Under the pieces are notes generated by a model. That model had not been told where the DNA came from. It did not search any database and saw only the letters and a list, made by a program, of their open reading frames with translations. A stretch of 64,000 bases of DNA from Sulfoacidibacillus ferrooxidans (lineage in GTDB: Bacteria; Bacillota; Bacilli; Alicyclobacillales; SLC66): NCBI RefSeq assembly GCF_022606465.1, contig NZ_JALBUF010000002.1, positions 248,001 to 312,000 of the forward strand. The letters are read 5' to 3'. The position numbers were made by a program, and so were the translations under genes. The stretch's first letter is position 1. Each line of letters starts with the position of its first letter. This document shows positions 55,110 through 63,340 of this stretch, piece by piece.

Positions 55110-55772
55110 ATGGTAGAGGCTTGTGCGGAGGATGTGTGTTATACGTATTGCGAGGTGAGTAGAATTTCTGGTGGAGAGTTAGTCGGGTTCATTCATCACT
55201 ATGGGTACATCGGGTTGACAGCTATATTGATTCTGGGTATTGTAGGTCTTCCATTGCCTGATGAGACTATTTTAACAGCAGTTGGTTATTTTGTTTATAA
55301 AGGAAGCTTGTTGTATTTTCCGTCTCTATTTTTTGGGATTTTGGGTGGCCTCTTAGGCATTACCTTAAGTTATGCATTAGGCGTCTTTATTGGGAGACCG
55401 CTTGTGGTGCGCTATGGACGCTATATCCACATCACAGAAAAACTACTGATACGAGTTGAACAATATTTTGAAAAATATGGGGCGGTAACATTGTTTGGTG
55501 GTTTTTTTATTCCTGGTGTTCGTCATGTGACAGCGATCGTAGCTGGACTAAGTGGGATACCTTATGGAAAATTTGCTTTTCCGTCTTACCTTGGCGTTTG
55601 TGTGTGGGTCACTGTGTTTATCACGTTAGGGCGTTTTGCAGGACCGCAAATTGCTGGAATTACAGGTAGACTAACGATGACAGAAGCTGCATGGATTTTG
55701 GCGGTGATGGCCCTTAGCGGGTTTTTAGGGCTCATACTAGTTAAAACCATGGTTAATCGCCAGAAATCGTAA
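55110..55772 (+). CDS. DedA-family membrane protein
   Basis: 220 residues as drawn. The DedA signature is visible: GIVGLPLPDETIL, GxxLGITLSYALGVFIGRPL, FGGFFIPGVRHVTAIVAGLSGI with the conserved Arg and Pro. DedA proteins act as lipid (undecaprenyl phosphate or phosphatidylethanolamine) flippases and support membrane homeostasis. The start is uncertain: the ATG at 55110 lacks a ribosome site, and in-frame GTG codons at 55134 and 55155 sit almost on GGAGG or GAGG. The membrane part begins near residue 23. Confidence 0.85.
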   Translation: MVEACAEDVCYTYCEVSRISGGELVGFIHHYGYIGLTAILILGIVGLPLPDETILTAVGYFVYKGSLLYFPSLFFGILGGLLGITLSYALGVFIGRPLVVRYGRYIHITEKLLIRVEQYFEKYGAVTLFGGFFIPGVRHVTAIVAGLSGIPYGKFAFPSYLGVCVWVTVFITLGRFAGPQIAGITGRLTMTEAAWILAVMALSGFLGLILVKTMVNRQKS

Positions 55773-55845
55773 TAACACTGACATTGCGCAAATGAGTGAC
55801 TCGTGCGATGATAAAAATACAACACATTAGTATGGAGGCACGGCA

Positions 55846-57039
55846 GTGGAGTCAATCGTTAAACGCAATATTCGAGATTTGGACTATCCTTTAATCTTTG
55901 TGATGATTTGTATTTCAGTCATAAGTTGTATAGCAGTATACACATCCACCTATGGAAAAGCCGACCCAGCTACTGGAAATGCTTTGCTAGGCATACCTCC
56001 ACACATTTTATTGAGGCAAATTGCGTGGGAAATTTTAGGGTATATCGTGATGTTTATCATGATGTTTGTTGATTATAAATCATTAGCAAAATGGCATTGG
56101 TGGTTCTATGGGATCGCAGTTTTTCTTTTGCTTGCAGTTTTTGCATTTCATCGAGTAAATGGAGCGCATAGTTGGATTTCCCTTCCTGCTGGATTGAGTT
56201 TTCAACCATCTGAATTAGCTAAAGTTGCTCTTATTCTATGGACTGCTGATTATATGAGTCGTATGAATGAGCGCGAATATCCGGATTACTCTTTTAAAGC
56301 ATTGCTCCCTATTATTGGTGCATTTGCTGTCCCGTTTGCCTTGACATTAAAGGAGCCTGCATTGGGACAAGCGCTGGTTATGTTGGCCATCTTGTTTTCT
56401 ATGTTACTTGTCTATGTCCAAAAGAAACATTTGCGCACACTAGTTACAGGATCGATTGCTTTTTTAATGGCTTTTATGTTAGCAGTAGGTCCATTTTCTA
56501 CGCAGACTATCCAACTGCTAGAGCACCAGCACATTTTGCACACTTATCAAACACAGCGTTTGATTTCTTTTATTAATCCTACTGCTAATCCAAGAGGTGC
56601 GGGCTATCAGGTTTTAGAAGCGGAGATAGCAGTTGGATCTGGTGGAGTTTTTGGTACGGGATTATTGCATGGCTCACAAACAAACGGGAGCTGGATTCCA
56701 TTTCAGTGGACTGACTTCATCTTTTCTGCGATTGCAGAGCAGCTTGGATTTGTTGGATCAAGTGTGCTCATTATGTTATTTCTGATCATGTTATTTCGCA
56801 TGGTCAAAGTAGCGACTAGCTCACTGGACGATTTTGGCGCTTATGTTATAGCAGGATCGATAGGGATGTTTGCCTTTCAGATTTTCGAGAATATAGGCAT
56901 GAATTTAGTATTAAGTCCAGCTACTGGGATTACATTGCCCTTTGTAAGTTATGGTGGATCATCTTTGGTTGTTAACTTTCTTAGCATTGGGATCGTATTG
57001 AGTGTGTCATTACGCAGAAGAACTCTTCGGTTTGATTAG
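55846..57039 (+). CDS. rodA: SEDS-family peptidoglycan glycosyltransferase (RodA type)
   Basis: 397 residues, about 10 membrane segments, GTG start seven bases after GGAGG. Has FQPSELAKVALILWTADYM, EPALGQALVMLAILFSMLLVYV and SPATGITLPFVSYGGSSLVV, and the long outside loop with YQVLEAEIAVGSGGVFGTGLLHGSQT typical of RodA. The catalytic Asp of SEDS proteins appears replaced in the EPALGQ segment (FtsW has PDMGT). Glycan polymerase of the rod/elongation system is the expected role. glnA follows after a promoter. Confidence 0.85.
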   Translation: MESIVKRNIRDLDYPLIFVMICISVISCIAVYTSTYGKADPATGNALLGIPPHILLRQIAWEILGYIVMFIMMFVDYKSLAKWHWWFYGIAVFLLLAVFAFHRVNGAHSWISLPAGLSFQPSELAKVALILWTADYMSRMNEREYPDYSFKALLPIIGAFAVPFALTLKEPALGQALVMLAILFSMLLVYVQKKHLRTLVTGSIAFLMAFMLAVGPFSTQTIQLLEHQHILHTYQTQRLISFINPTANPRGAGYQVLEAEIAVGSGGVFGTGLLHGSQTNGSWIPFQWTDFIFSAIAEQLGFVGSSVLIMLFLIMLFRMVKVATSSLDDFGAYVIAGSIGMFAFQIFENIGMNLVLSPATGITLPFVSYGGSSLVVNFLSIGIVLSVSLRRRTLRFD

Positions 57040-57077
57040 AAAATCTTGTTACGCGTCAACTAATCTCACATTTGATA

Positions 57078-57107
57078 TTGACGTTTCTTCATTGCCTAGC
57101 GTATACT
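57078..57107 (+). promoter_or_regulatory. Sigma-A promoter for glnA
   Basis: TTGACG (57078-57083), 18-base spacer, TATACT (57102-57107), 40 bases before the GTG start. A small ACTAC/GTAGT inverted repeat follows directly. No clear GlnR-type TGTNAN7TNACA site was seen. Confidence 0.6.
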
Positions 57108-57146
57108 ACCAACAAGTAGTTTACATTTAATGTGGGGGTTGGACAC

Positions 57147-58571
57147 GTGACTGCTTCAGAAATTTTAACTCTTATTCAAGATAAGAATATTAAAATGGTA
57201 GACTTTAGGATTGTTGATTTACCTGGTCGGCAACATCATGTCACGATTCCTGCCGCTGAGATTGATGAAGATATGTTGAATGATGGTATTGCATTTGATG
57301 GGTCGAGTATTCAAGGTTTTCGTGGGATTGAAGAGAGCGACATGGTCATGCGTCCTGATCTTGATTCAGCCTATATAGACGCGTTTACTGCTGTTCCAAC
57401 ACTAGATTTAGTGTGTGATGTGTATGAGCCAAACGGCGCTAGATACAATCGCGATCCACGGTTTATTGCACAAAAGGCTGAAGCTTTTTTACAGAAGAGT
57501 GGAGTAGGAACTGCAGCGTATTTTGGACCAGAGTTGGAGTTTTTCGTTTTTGATGATGTGCGGTTTGCATCGTCACAAGAAGGAGCGTTTTATCATGTGG
57601 ACTCTGAAGAAGCAAACTGGAATACAGGTAAAGACACGGGATCAAATTTAGGATATAAAGTGAAAAATAAGGGCGGTTACTTTCCCGTACAACCTACAGA
57701 TAGTCAGCATGATCTGCGTACAGAGATCGTGTTAGAGCTGATGAATGCAGGGATTCGAGTAGAGCGACACCATCACGAAGTTGCTTCTGGTGGTCAGGCT
57801 GAGATTAACTTCCGCTTTGATACCTTAACGAATGTTGCAGATACAGTGCTACTATACAAATACATTGTACGCAACGTTTCAAAACGTTATGGCAAAGTGG
57901 CTACATTCATGCCAAAGCCTGTTTTTGGTGACAATGGATCTGGAATGCATGTGCATCAAAGTATTTTTGCAGGTGATAAACCATTGTTTTTTGAAGAAGG
58001 CAGCTATGGTAACATGAGTAAAATAGCGCTTCATTACATTGGTGGGATCTTGCATCATGCACCAGCACTGTTAGCTTTCGCTACACCGAGCACGAACTCT
58101 TTTAAACGGTTAGTTCCAGGGTTTGAAGCTCCAGTGAACCTAGTATTTTCAAAGGGAAACCGCAGTGCCGCAGTACGGGTACCTATTGCAGCTGTCACTC
58201 CAAAGTCTGCGCGGATTGAGTTTCGGACACCTGATGCTACTGCCAATCCATATTTGGCATTTGCAGCGATGTTGTTAGCTGGATTAGATGGTATTCGCAA
58301 TGAAATTGATCCTACAGCACATGGTTATGGACCAGTAGATAAAAACATTTATGAATTATCGTCCAAAGAAAAGCAAAAGATTCGCAGTGTACCTGGTTCT
58401 CTTGAAGAAGTATTAGGAGCACTTGAGGCTGATCATGAATTTTTGCTCGAAGGTGGCGTATTTGATCGCGACTTTATTGAGACGTGGATCGAATTTAAGC
58501 GTGCTACAGAGGTGCGCCCACTTGCGATTCGGCCACATCCACATGAGTTTCAAATGTACTTTGATTTGTAG
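57147..58571 (+). CDS. glnA: Glutamine synthetase type I (I-beta-like)
   Basis: ATP-dependent ligation of ammonia to glutamate. 474 residues from the GTG at 57147 (TGGGGGT upstream), longer than the 444-residue I-alpha enzymes usual in Bacillus. It has the DGSSIQGFRGIEESDM N-terminus, PELEFFVFD, the HEVASGGQAEINFRFDTL region, NRSAAVRVP (ATP) and NPYLAFAAMLLAG. The C-terminal NIYEL stretch places Tyr402 where E. coli GlnA has its adenylylated Tyr397, and the same spacing to the C-terminus (72 residues versus 71). This points to a GSI-beta-like enzyme. No glnR gene adjoins it. Confidence 0.93.
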   Translation: MTASEILTLIQDKNIKMVDFRIVDLPGRQHHVTIPAAEIDEDMLNDGIAFDGSSIQGFRGIEESDMVMRPDLDSAYIDAFTAVPTLDLVCDVYEPNGARYNRDPRFIAQKAEAFLQKSGVGTAAYFGPELEFFVFDDVRFASSQEGAFYHVDSEEANWNTGKDTGSNLGYKVKNKGGYFPVQPTDSQHDLRTEIVLELMNAGIRVERHHHEVASGGQAEINFRFDTLTNVADTVLLYKYIVRNVSKRYGKVATFMPKPVFGDNGSGMHVHQSIFAGDKPLFFEEGSYGNMSKIALHYIGGILHHAPALLAFATPSTNSFKRLVPGFEAPVNLVFSKGNRSAAVRVPIAAVTPKSARIEFRTPDATANPYLAFAAMLLAGLDGIRNEIDPTAHGYGPVDKNIYELSSKEKQKIRSVPGSLEEVLGALEADHEFLLEGGVFDRDFIETWIEFKRATEVRPLAIRPHPHEFQMYFDL

Positions 58572-58593
58572 TCCAACAATTCATACGAACAAT

Positions 58594-58642
58594 GCACGAT
58601 ATAAAAAGGCACCCAATCCATGGGTGCCTTTTTATATCGTGC
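58594..58642. terminator. Terminator after glnA
   Basis: 22-bp perfect stem (58594-58615 with 58621-58642) with a 5-base loop; the descending arm contains a T-run. Confidence 0.9.
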
Positions 58643-58725
58643 TGTTCAATCGCTTCCTATACAGAAGATGTGCTACACTATAGGGCATATTATCAATAAA
58701 GATGTGGCACGAAAGGATGAGTTTT

Positions 58726-59589
58726 ATGAAGTTAGGAGCCAATGTATCGATTGCAAAAACGGGATTACTGCATGCTGTAGAGGAATCGATATCCTATCAT
58801 TCTGATACCTATATGATTTATACACGTAGCAATCGGGGTGGATCAGCTCGACCGATCGAACAAATGAATCGCGATGAAGCCCTTGGAATGATGGCTGAAC
58901 ATCATCTTAGTGATCCAGTTGTCCACTTATCATATCTTGTCAATTTGGCGAGTCCAAAAGAGGAAACATTTGAGTATGGGACGATGGTACTAACGGAAGA
59001 AATACAACGCGTTCAATATTTAGGTTTTCGCTATATTGTTATGCACCCTGGGAGTCATGTGGGAACTGGCCAAGAAAAAGGTATTGAGCGGATTGCAGAG
59101 GGATTAAATGCAATTTTAAAAGGAGATGAGTCTCTTTTTTTATGTCTAGAAACCATGGCGGGCGATGGGTCTAAGGTGGGTAATCGGTTAGAAGAAATCG
59201 CAGAAATTATAGCTCGCGTTGATCAGAAAGAAAAAATGGGCGTGTGTATTGATACTTGTCATAACTATAGTGCCGGGTATGACATTGTCAATGACTTTGA
59301 TGGATTTTTAAAGGAGTTTGATCAGATCATCGGATTGGATCGTCTAAAAGTTGCGCATATTAACGATTCTAAGACACCCTTTAAGTCTCATAAGGATCGT
59401 CATGCCAATATTGGTCGGGGTTCTATCGGGTTAGATGCGTTGCGCTATATTGTTCATCATGAGGCTTTACGAGATATTCCCCTTATTTTAGAAACTCCAG
59501 GTGGATTGTATAAGCATGAAATTGCATTATTGCGGGGAGAAACAGATGAACTACCACCAGAAGTGACTGCAACAGAACAAGATGAGTAA
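58726..59589 (+). CDS. nfo: Endonuclease IV (AP endonuclease)
   Basis: Zinc-dependent apurinic/apyrimidinic endonuclease of base excision repair; also removes 3' blocking groups. 287 residues from the ATG at 58726 (GAAAGG about ten bases before). The TIM-barrel metal ligands are in VHLSYLVN, MHPGSHVG, LCLETMAGDG, CIDTCHNY, AHINDSK with KSHKDRHANIGRG, and ILETPG. These cover the expected trinuclear zinc site. Ends before a convergent lipoprotein gene. Confidence 0.95.
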   Translation: MKLGANVSIAKTGLLHAVEESISYHSDTYMIYTRSNRGGSARPIEQMNRDEALGMMAEHHLSDPVVHLSYLVNLASPKEETFEYGTMVLTEEIQRVQYLGFRYIVMHPGSHVGTGQEKGIERIAEGLNAILKGDESLFLCLETMAGDGSKVGNRLEEIAEIIARVDQKEKMGVCIDTCHNYSAGYDIVNDFDGFLKEFDQIIGLDRLKVAHINDSKTPFKSHKDRHANIGRGSIGLDALRYIVHHEALRDIPLILETPGGLYKHEIALLRGETDELPPEVTATEQDE

Positions 59590-59670
59590 TTATCGTAGGA
59601 GTAAAGTGAAGCTTTTAGTATGAACTGAATGGTTATATGGATATCGTTTCAATGGTGTGTGCACCATCCA

Positions 59671-61338
59671 TTAAAATGGTGGAGTTACTGTCCAAAACGG
59701 CAACTGCTGTGCAGCAGAGAGGCCATGTCCTGTGATACGCACGAAGAGATCTGTAGTAGGTTGGAATTCCACCATGCTTTTGGCAAAGGTGCATGCGGTT
59801 TGATTCGTTTGCAATTGAATAGCCATGAATCCATGACCTGAGAGAGTAGGTAATGGATTTTTTATCGTTGTAGTAATAAATTGTGATAGTTGAGTTGTCT
59901 GAAGCGTATTGGCTGGACTGCAAAAAGGCCCGAGTATATACGTCCAGTTATGAACAGTAAATGAAGCAAACCAGATGGGGGTACGATTGGACCCTTGCTT
60001 ACTTTGACCTGTAATACCAGGTGCTGATGCTAGCCATTCGACCTCAGGTCCCTGTTGGGACGTTAGTACCATAGACGCTAACACGATTTGATGTCCTAAA
60101 AATGCCGGGATTCGATGGGGTGGATGAGGGATCAAATTTTTTGTGGGCAATAACAGGCTATTAGAATCTTTTTTTTCAACAGACATGATAAAGTGGTGTG
60201 TTGATGTAGCTTTATCGCTTACCAGCACTTCTATTGTGGTATTTGGTTCTTTTTCATTCCATCTATAGACGTAAGAAGTGGGGCTAATAGCAGACAACAT
60301 CATGTTCATCTCAGAGGTCGTTAATGACTGAAATGCGAGTGATGGCATGTAGAGCTGTGGGAGTGTCAGTTCTGCTAGTGCAGGTTGAAATACGCTACTG
60401 CTTGGCAATGGCGGAGTAAATTGTTGTGTGACTTGGCCTTTAGTTGTAATCCAAAACATGTCCGATCCAGCGACAATGGCGGCTGTGGTTTCATTTGAAT
60501 AAAAAGCCTGTGGAGTAAAGCGTGTATGAATTAGTGCAAATGAGTCTGTGATAAAGTTGCGATAAATCCATACATGACTTTGTGGAGAGTCAATGTTGTC
60601 AAAGCGACCATAGATCACTCCATTTGTAATGGGCACAATCTCTGGCTTTTGTAAATGGTCGATGTACTGCCCAAGCAGTTGGACCGTTTTATCTCCCTCG
60701 GGTAGAGCGGCAAATTGAGTAGCTGTTTGCCCAGAAATCATCATCTGATAAGAAAACAGAATAGCTGTATCATCTTGATATAAAGTAATAGCTCCTGTTG
60801 TGGTACTAGCATTACTTCGCGATGTAGGTGCACGAAAAAGCAACGTGTTGCCATCCAATAAGGGTGATGTGATCTTTGGTAAGGCACGCTCCTCCATCGT
60901 GTTATCTACATAAGGTGTAAAGTTCAGAGAACCAACGAACTGGTTGGTTGGCTGCGAATGACCGACTGCTTGTACCGTCCATATAATCCCGTCGTCACCT
61001 AGTAAATACATCAATTTTGATTGTGGTGGTAGAGTCAATTGGTATACGCTGTGATTTACTTGGATTTGACCAGTTGTGTTACTCGGTGCGAGTTGCAAAG
61101 TATTTCGCGATAAAGATTGAATCGTTGAAGGTAAATCTGGTGATAGGTTTGCGTGGACAGTTTGAGCGTGAAAAGACAGACTAGCTGTTGAAAGAGATGC
61201 AGGAGGTGTTTGGTGACTATTCTCCATATGGACAGACGTAGATGTCGAAAGTGTACCGCATCCTGTCGTCATGGACATGGTGATAAAAAGGATCATCACC
61301 ATGTTACGTACTCTCGCAAATCTTTCTATTCTTATCAT
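59671..61338 (-). CDS. Large uncharacterised lipoprotein
   Basis: 555 residues, not recognised. The N-terminus (MVMILFITMSMTTGC) has a lipobox-like site with Cys27, so it is probably anchored outside the membrane. The rest has high Thr/Ser/Gln content and no membrane segments. Short repeated strand patterns (for example LLGDDGIIWTVQAVG, VWIYRNFITDSFALIH and MFWITTKGQVTQQF) suggest a beta-propeller-like fold, by eye only. It follows, in the same orientation, the carboxypeptidase-regulatory-like and SpoIID-like exported proteins. Confidence 0.7.
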   Translation of the reverse strand: MIRIERFARVRNMVMILFITMSMTTGCGTLSTSTSVHMENSHQTPPASLSTASLSFHAQTVHANLSPDLPSTIQSLSRNTLQLAPSNTTGQIQVNHSVYQLTLPPQSKLMYLLGDDGIIWTVQAVGHSQPTNQFVGSLNFTPYVDNTMEERALPKITSPLLDGNTLLFRAPTSRSNASTTTGAITLYQDDTAILFSYQMMISGQTATQFAALPEGDKTVQLLGQYIDHLQKPEIVPITNGVIYGRFDNIDSPQSHVWIYRNFITDSFALIHTRFTPQAFYSNETTAAIVAGSDMFWITTKGQVTQQFTPPLPSSSVFQPALAELTLPQLYMPSLAFQSLTTSEMNMMLSAISPTSYVYRWNEKEPNTTIEVLVSDKATSTHHFIMSVEKKDSNSLLLPTKNLIPHPPHRIPAFLGHQIVLASMVLTSQQGPEVEWLASAPGITGQSKQGSNRTPIWFASFTVHNWTYILGPFCSPANTLQTTQLSQFITTTIKNPLPTLSGHGFMAIQLQTNQTACTFAKSMVEFQPTTDLFVRITGHGLSAAQQLPFWTVTPPF

Positions 61339-61442
61339 CTCTACCCGGCCCCTAAAACCTAGTCTCTTTAGGCTCTTATGTTATCATATTAAAGAGGACA
61401 TGCGTATATTTGCAGGGCCTCTTTTTATAGATACACCTATGA

Positions 61443-62021
61443 CTATGGGCGCTCATATCCTTCACCAAGCTGTGATGGCCTGCGAAAGCGATCGGCAAGT
61501 TCGATTAACCAAAGTCGATGGTAGGGTTCAATATACACAACAGGCTCGATTCTGCGGTCGAGATGTGGAGTAATGGCATACTGCCAAATTGTAGTTTTTG
61601 TAACGGCTCCTTCGTTCATACGAACTCCCATATGGATCGAATCTCTATAGCCATTTTTATATGAAATTAACGTGAGTTGTCCATGAAGTTCATTGACTAA
61701 AAAACGGTACCGAGCACTGCGAATCACTGGTGCTTGGATCCATGGAGTAAGGCCATTTGCTCCTGTTTTATAACGCTTTTCCGTTTCAAGTACAACCACT
61801 TCGGCTCCTTCAATCGGTTTTAGCGTTCTTCCGTCAATGACTTTGACGCGAAGATTGCCGTATGATTTTCCTCGTATGGAAGGATCATAACGATTTTGCG
61901 GAGGACTTTGGGTAGTTGTGTCGGCAGCAAAGCATAGACTGGTAGGCAGTAAAAAAAGAGAGAGCAACGTGGTGGCAACGACTGTACGTATCACAGTTTT
62001 AGGTGAGACTTTCTTTTTCAC
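61443..62021 (-). CDS. Secreted protein with carboxypeptidase-regulatory-like domain
   Basis: 192 residues. A signal peptide (KTVIRTVVATTLLSLFLLPTSLCFAADT) is followed by an Ig-like/CarboxypepD_reg-type beta sandwich (about 50-130: GNLRVKVIDGRTLKPIEGAEVVVLE, NGLTPWI, ISYKNGYRDS). Such domains act as stalk or interaction modules. A C-terminal region of about 60 residues with IEPVVYIEPYHRLWLIELADRF has no obvious family. It starts four bases after the SpoIID-like gene ends, so they probably share a transcript and may act together. Confidence 0.75.
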   Translation of the reverse strand: MKKKVSPKTVIRTVVATTLLSLFLLPTSLCFAADTTTQSPPQNRYDPSIRGKSYGNLRVKVIDGRTLKPIEGAEVVVLETEKRYKTGANGLTPWIQAPVIRSARYRFLVNELHGQLTLISYKNGYRDSIHMGVRMNEGAVTKTTIWQYAITPHLDRRIEPVVYIEPYHRLWLIELADRFRRPSQLGEGYERP

Positions 62022-62025
62022 GAGA

Positions 62026-62688
62026 TTAACTCCTTCCCACTCCTGGGATTGTCGTGATCATTTTTCCAGCATAATAAAATTCCAATATTTGCAACGGGGT
62101 TCTGCCCTGAGCAGCCCAATATTGTGATCCCCACTGCGACATAATGCCTGCATTTCTATACTGCCAATTGGGGTTATTTTCATACCCTGCTCGATAATTT
62201 AACTCAATGATGCTTTTGTCAGGATTGACAAATGCCAGATTGCGTGTTGCATAATACGCTTGGTCTGTCGGTGGTTGATCAGATTGAGAGCGATAAGTCT
62301 GGAAGTTGACCGTATTATCGACGTCAAAGGTAAATCCGTCGATGGTAACAGGATGAAGATGGTGAAACCAGGCGAACATCTTTACTGCAATGGCACCAGA
62401 CTCTAAGGAAGATTGGCTCCAATTAGGGAACCATTCGTTGGGGAGAACATCGCGACAGTATTGGTCGAAATTGACTGTTGACACATAAATAATACGACCG
62501 CGCGGATCCGGTTCACCCGATGCATTGTTTTCTCGTATGGCAACGCGAATCGTGCTAGGAAATCCTGCAGAACCTACGATAAATGTTTGTGCTTTTACGG
62601 TATGAGTAGGCAATAATGCTGCGGCCAGTGAACCGCTAAGAACAATTACAAGTGAAACTAAATGCGCTAGAGAACCAAGTCTATACAC
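62026..62688 (-). CDS. SpoIID/LytB-type exported protein
   Basis: About 220 residues with signal peptide from a GTG at 62688 (GGAGG about 11 bases upstream). The SpoIID-type glycan-strand hydrolase pattern is visible: YVSTVNFDQYCRDVLPNEWFPNWSQSSLESGAIAVKMFAWF, with the Glu of LPNEW at the place of the catalytic Glu, and GIMSQWGSQYWAAQGRTPLQILEFYY. SpoIID cleaves denuded glycan during engulfment. This version is shorter than SpoIID (about 340), so it may be a related vegetative enzyme. Confidence 0.82.
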   Translation of the reverse strand: MYRLGSLAHLVSLVIVLSGSLAAALLPTHTVKAQTFIVGSAGFPSTIRVAIRENNASGEPDPRGRIIYVSTVNFDQYCRDVLPNEWFPNWSQSSLESGAIAVKMFAWFHHLHPVTIDGFTFDVDNTVNFQTYRSQSDQPPTDQAYYATRNLAFVNPDKSIIELNYRAGYENNPNWQYRNAGIMSQWGSQYWAAQGRTPLQILEFYYAGKMITTIPGVGRS

Positions 62689-62844
62689 AGGTGATTGCAC
62701 CTCCAGAGCTGTAACGATTCAACTTTCTTCAAATATTCATTCCCTGTCGTACTCAGATCATGCATCTTGGCTTGTGAAATCTCGAATTGTAGGTAAAATA
62801 GTGAGTATCGTGAAGTGTACAGATGATAAAAGGTGGGTTTATGG

Positions 62845-63327
62845 ATGGAAGAGATTAGATTAACTGGTACTAACCAGCATCGTGCACCAGAAGGACTATC
62901 TACGCTATCTTCACTCATCATCGACCGCGGTGATATTTATTTGGATAATGGAGCTATCCACGGAAAGGCTAAAATTGACCAGGGAATACGCTATGTAACT
63001 CAACGAGAGGACGTACCACATGCGAGAAAAGTGGTGATTGTCTGGTTGACGTTATACCGGGGACCTAAAGGTCAAGGGTTTAATGGAGTGGCAAGTTGTG
63101 ATTACTTCGTGGACGAAGAATCAGCTAGCGGTTACAAGAACCTAGCTGTACAGGTTAACCAAATGGAAAAAGCAGTGAAGGGTAAAGTGGATATTACGAG
63201 TTTAGAACCTAGCGAATATAAGTTATTACAAAAATTTGTGCGTGAATTTAGGCCCGACTTATATGAACATGCCTCTGACGTATTTTTATCGGCATTCTCA
63301 GAGGAGTCCTCTTTTGCGCAAGAGTAA
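62845..63327 (+). CDS. ywhD: YwhD-family protein
   Basis: 160 residues from the ATG at 62845 (AAAGGTGGG upstream). The order of blocks LIIDRGDIYLDNGAIHGKAKID, VVIVWLTLYRGPKG...GVASCDYFVDEES..GYKNLAVQVNQMEKAVKG and LLQKFVREFRPDLYEHAS matches Bacillus YwhD, whose function is unknown. In Bacillus ywhD is located near speE and speB; here it is directly upstream of speA. Confidence 0.85.
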   Translation: MEEIRLTGTNQHRAPEGLSTLSSLIIDRGDIYLDNGAIHGKAKIDQGIRYVTQREDVPHARKVVIVWLTLYRGPKGQGFNGVASCDYFVDEESASGYKNLAVQVNQMEKAVKGKVDITSLEPSEYKLLQKFVREFRPDLYEHASDVFLSAFSEESSFAQE

Positions 63328-63340
63328 GGATGTGTACAAC

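Noticed and set aside
57040-57146. Possible GlnR operator (TGTNAN7TNACA) before glnA
   Set aside because: Partial TGTTA and TCACA are spaced 14 bases apart, not 7; not a match.
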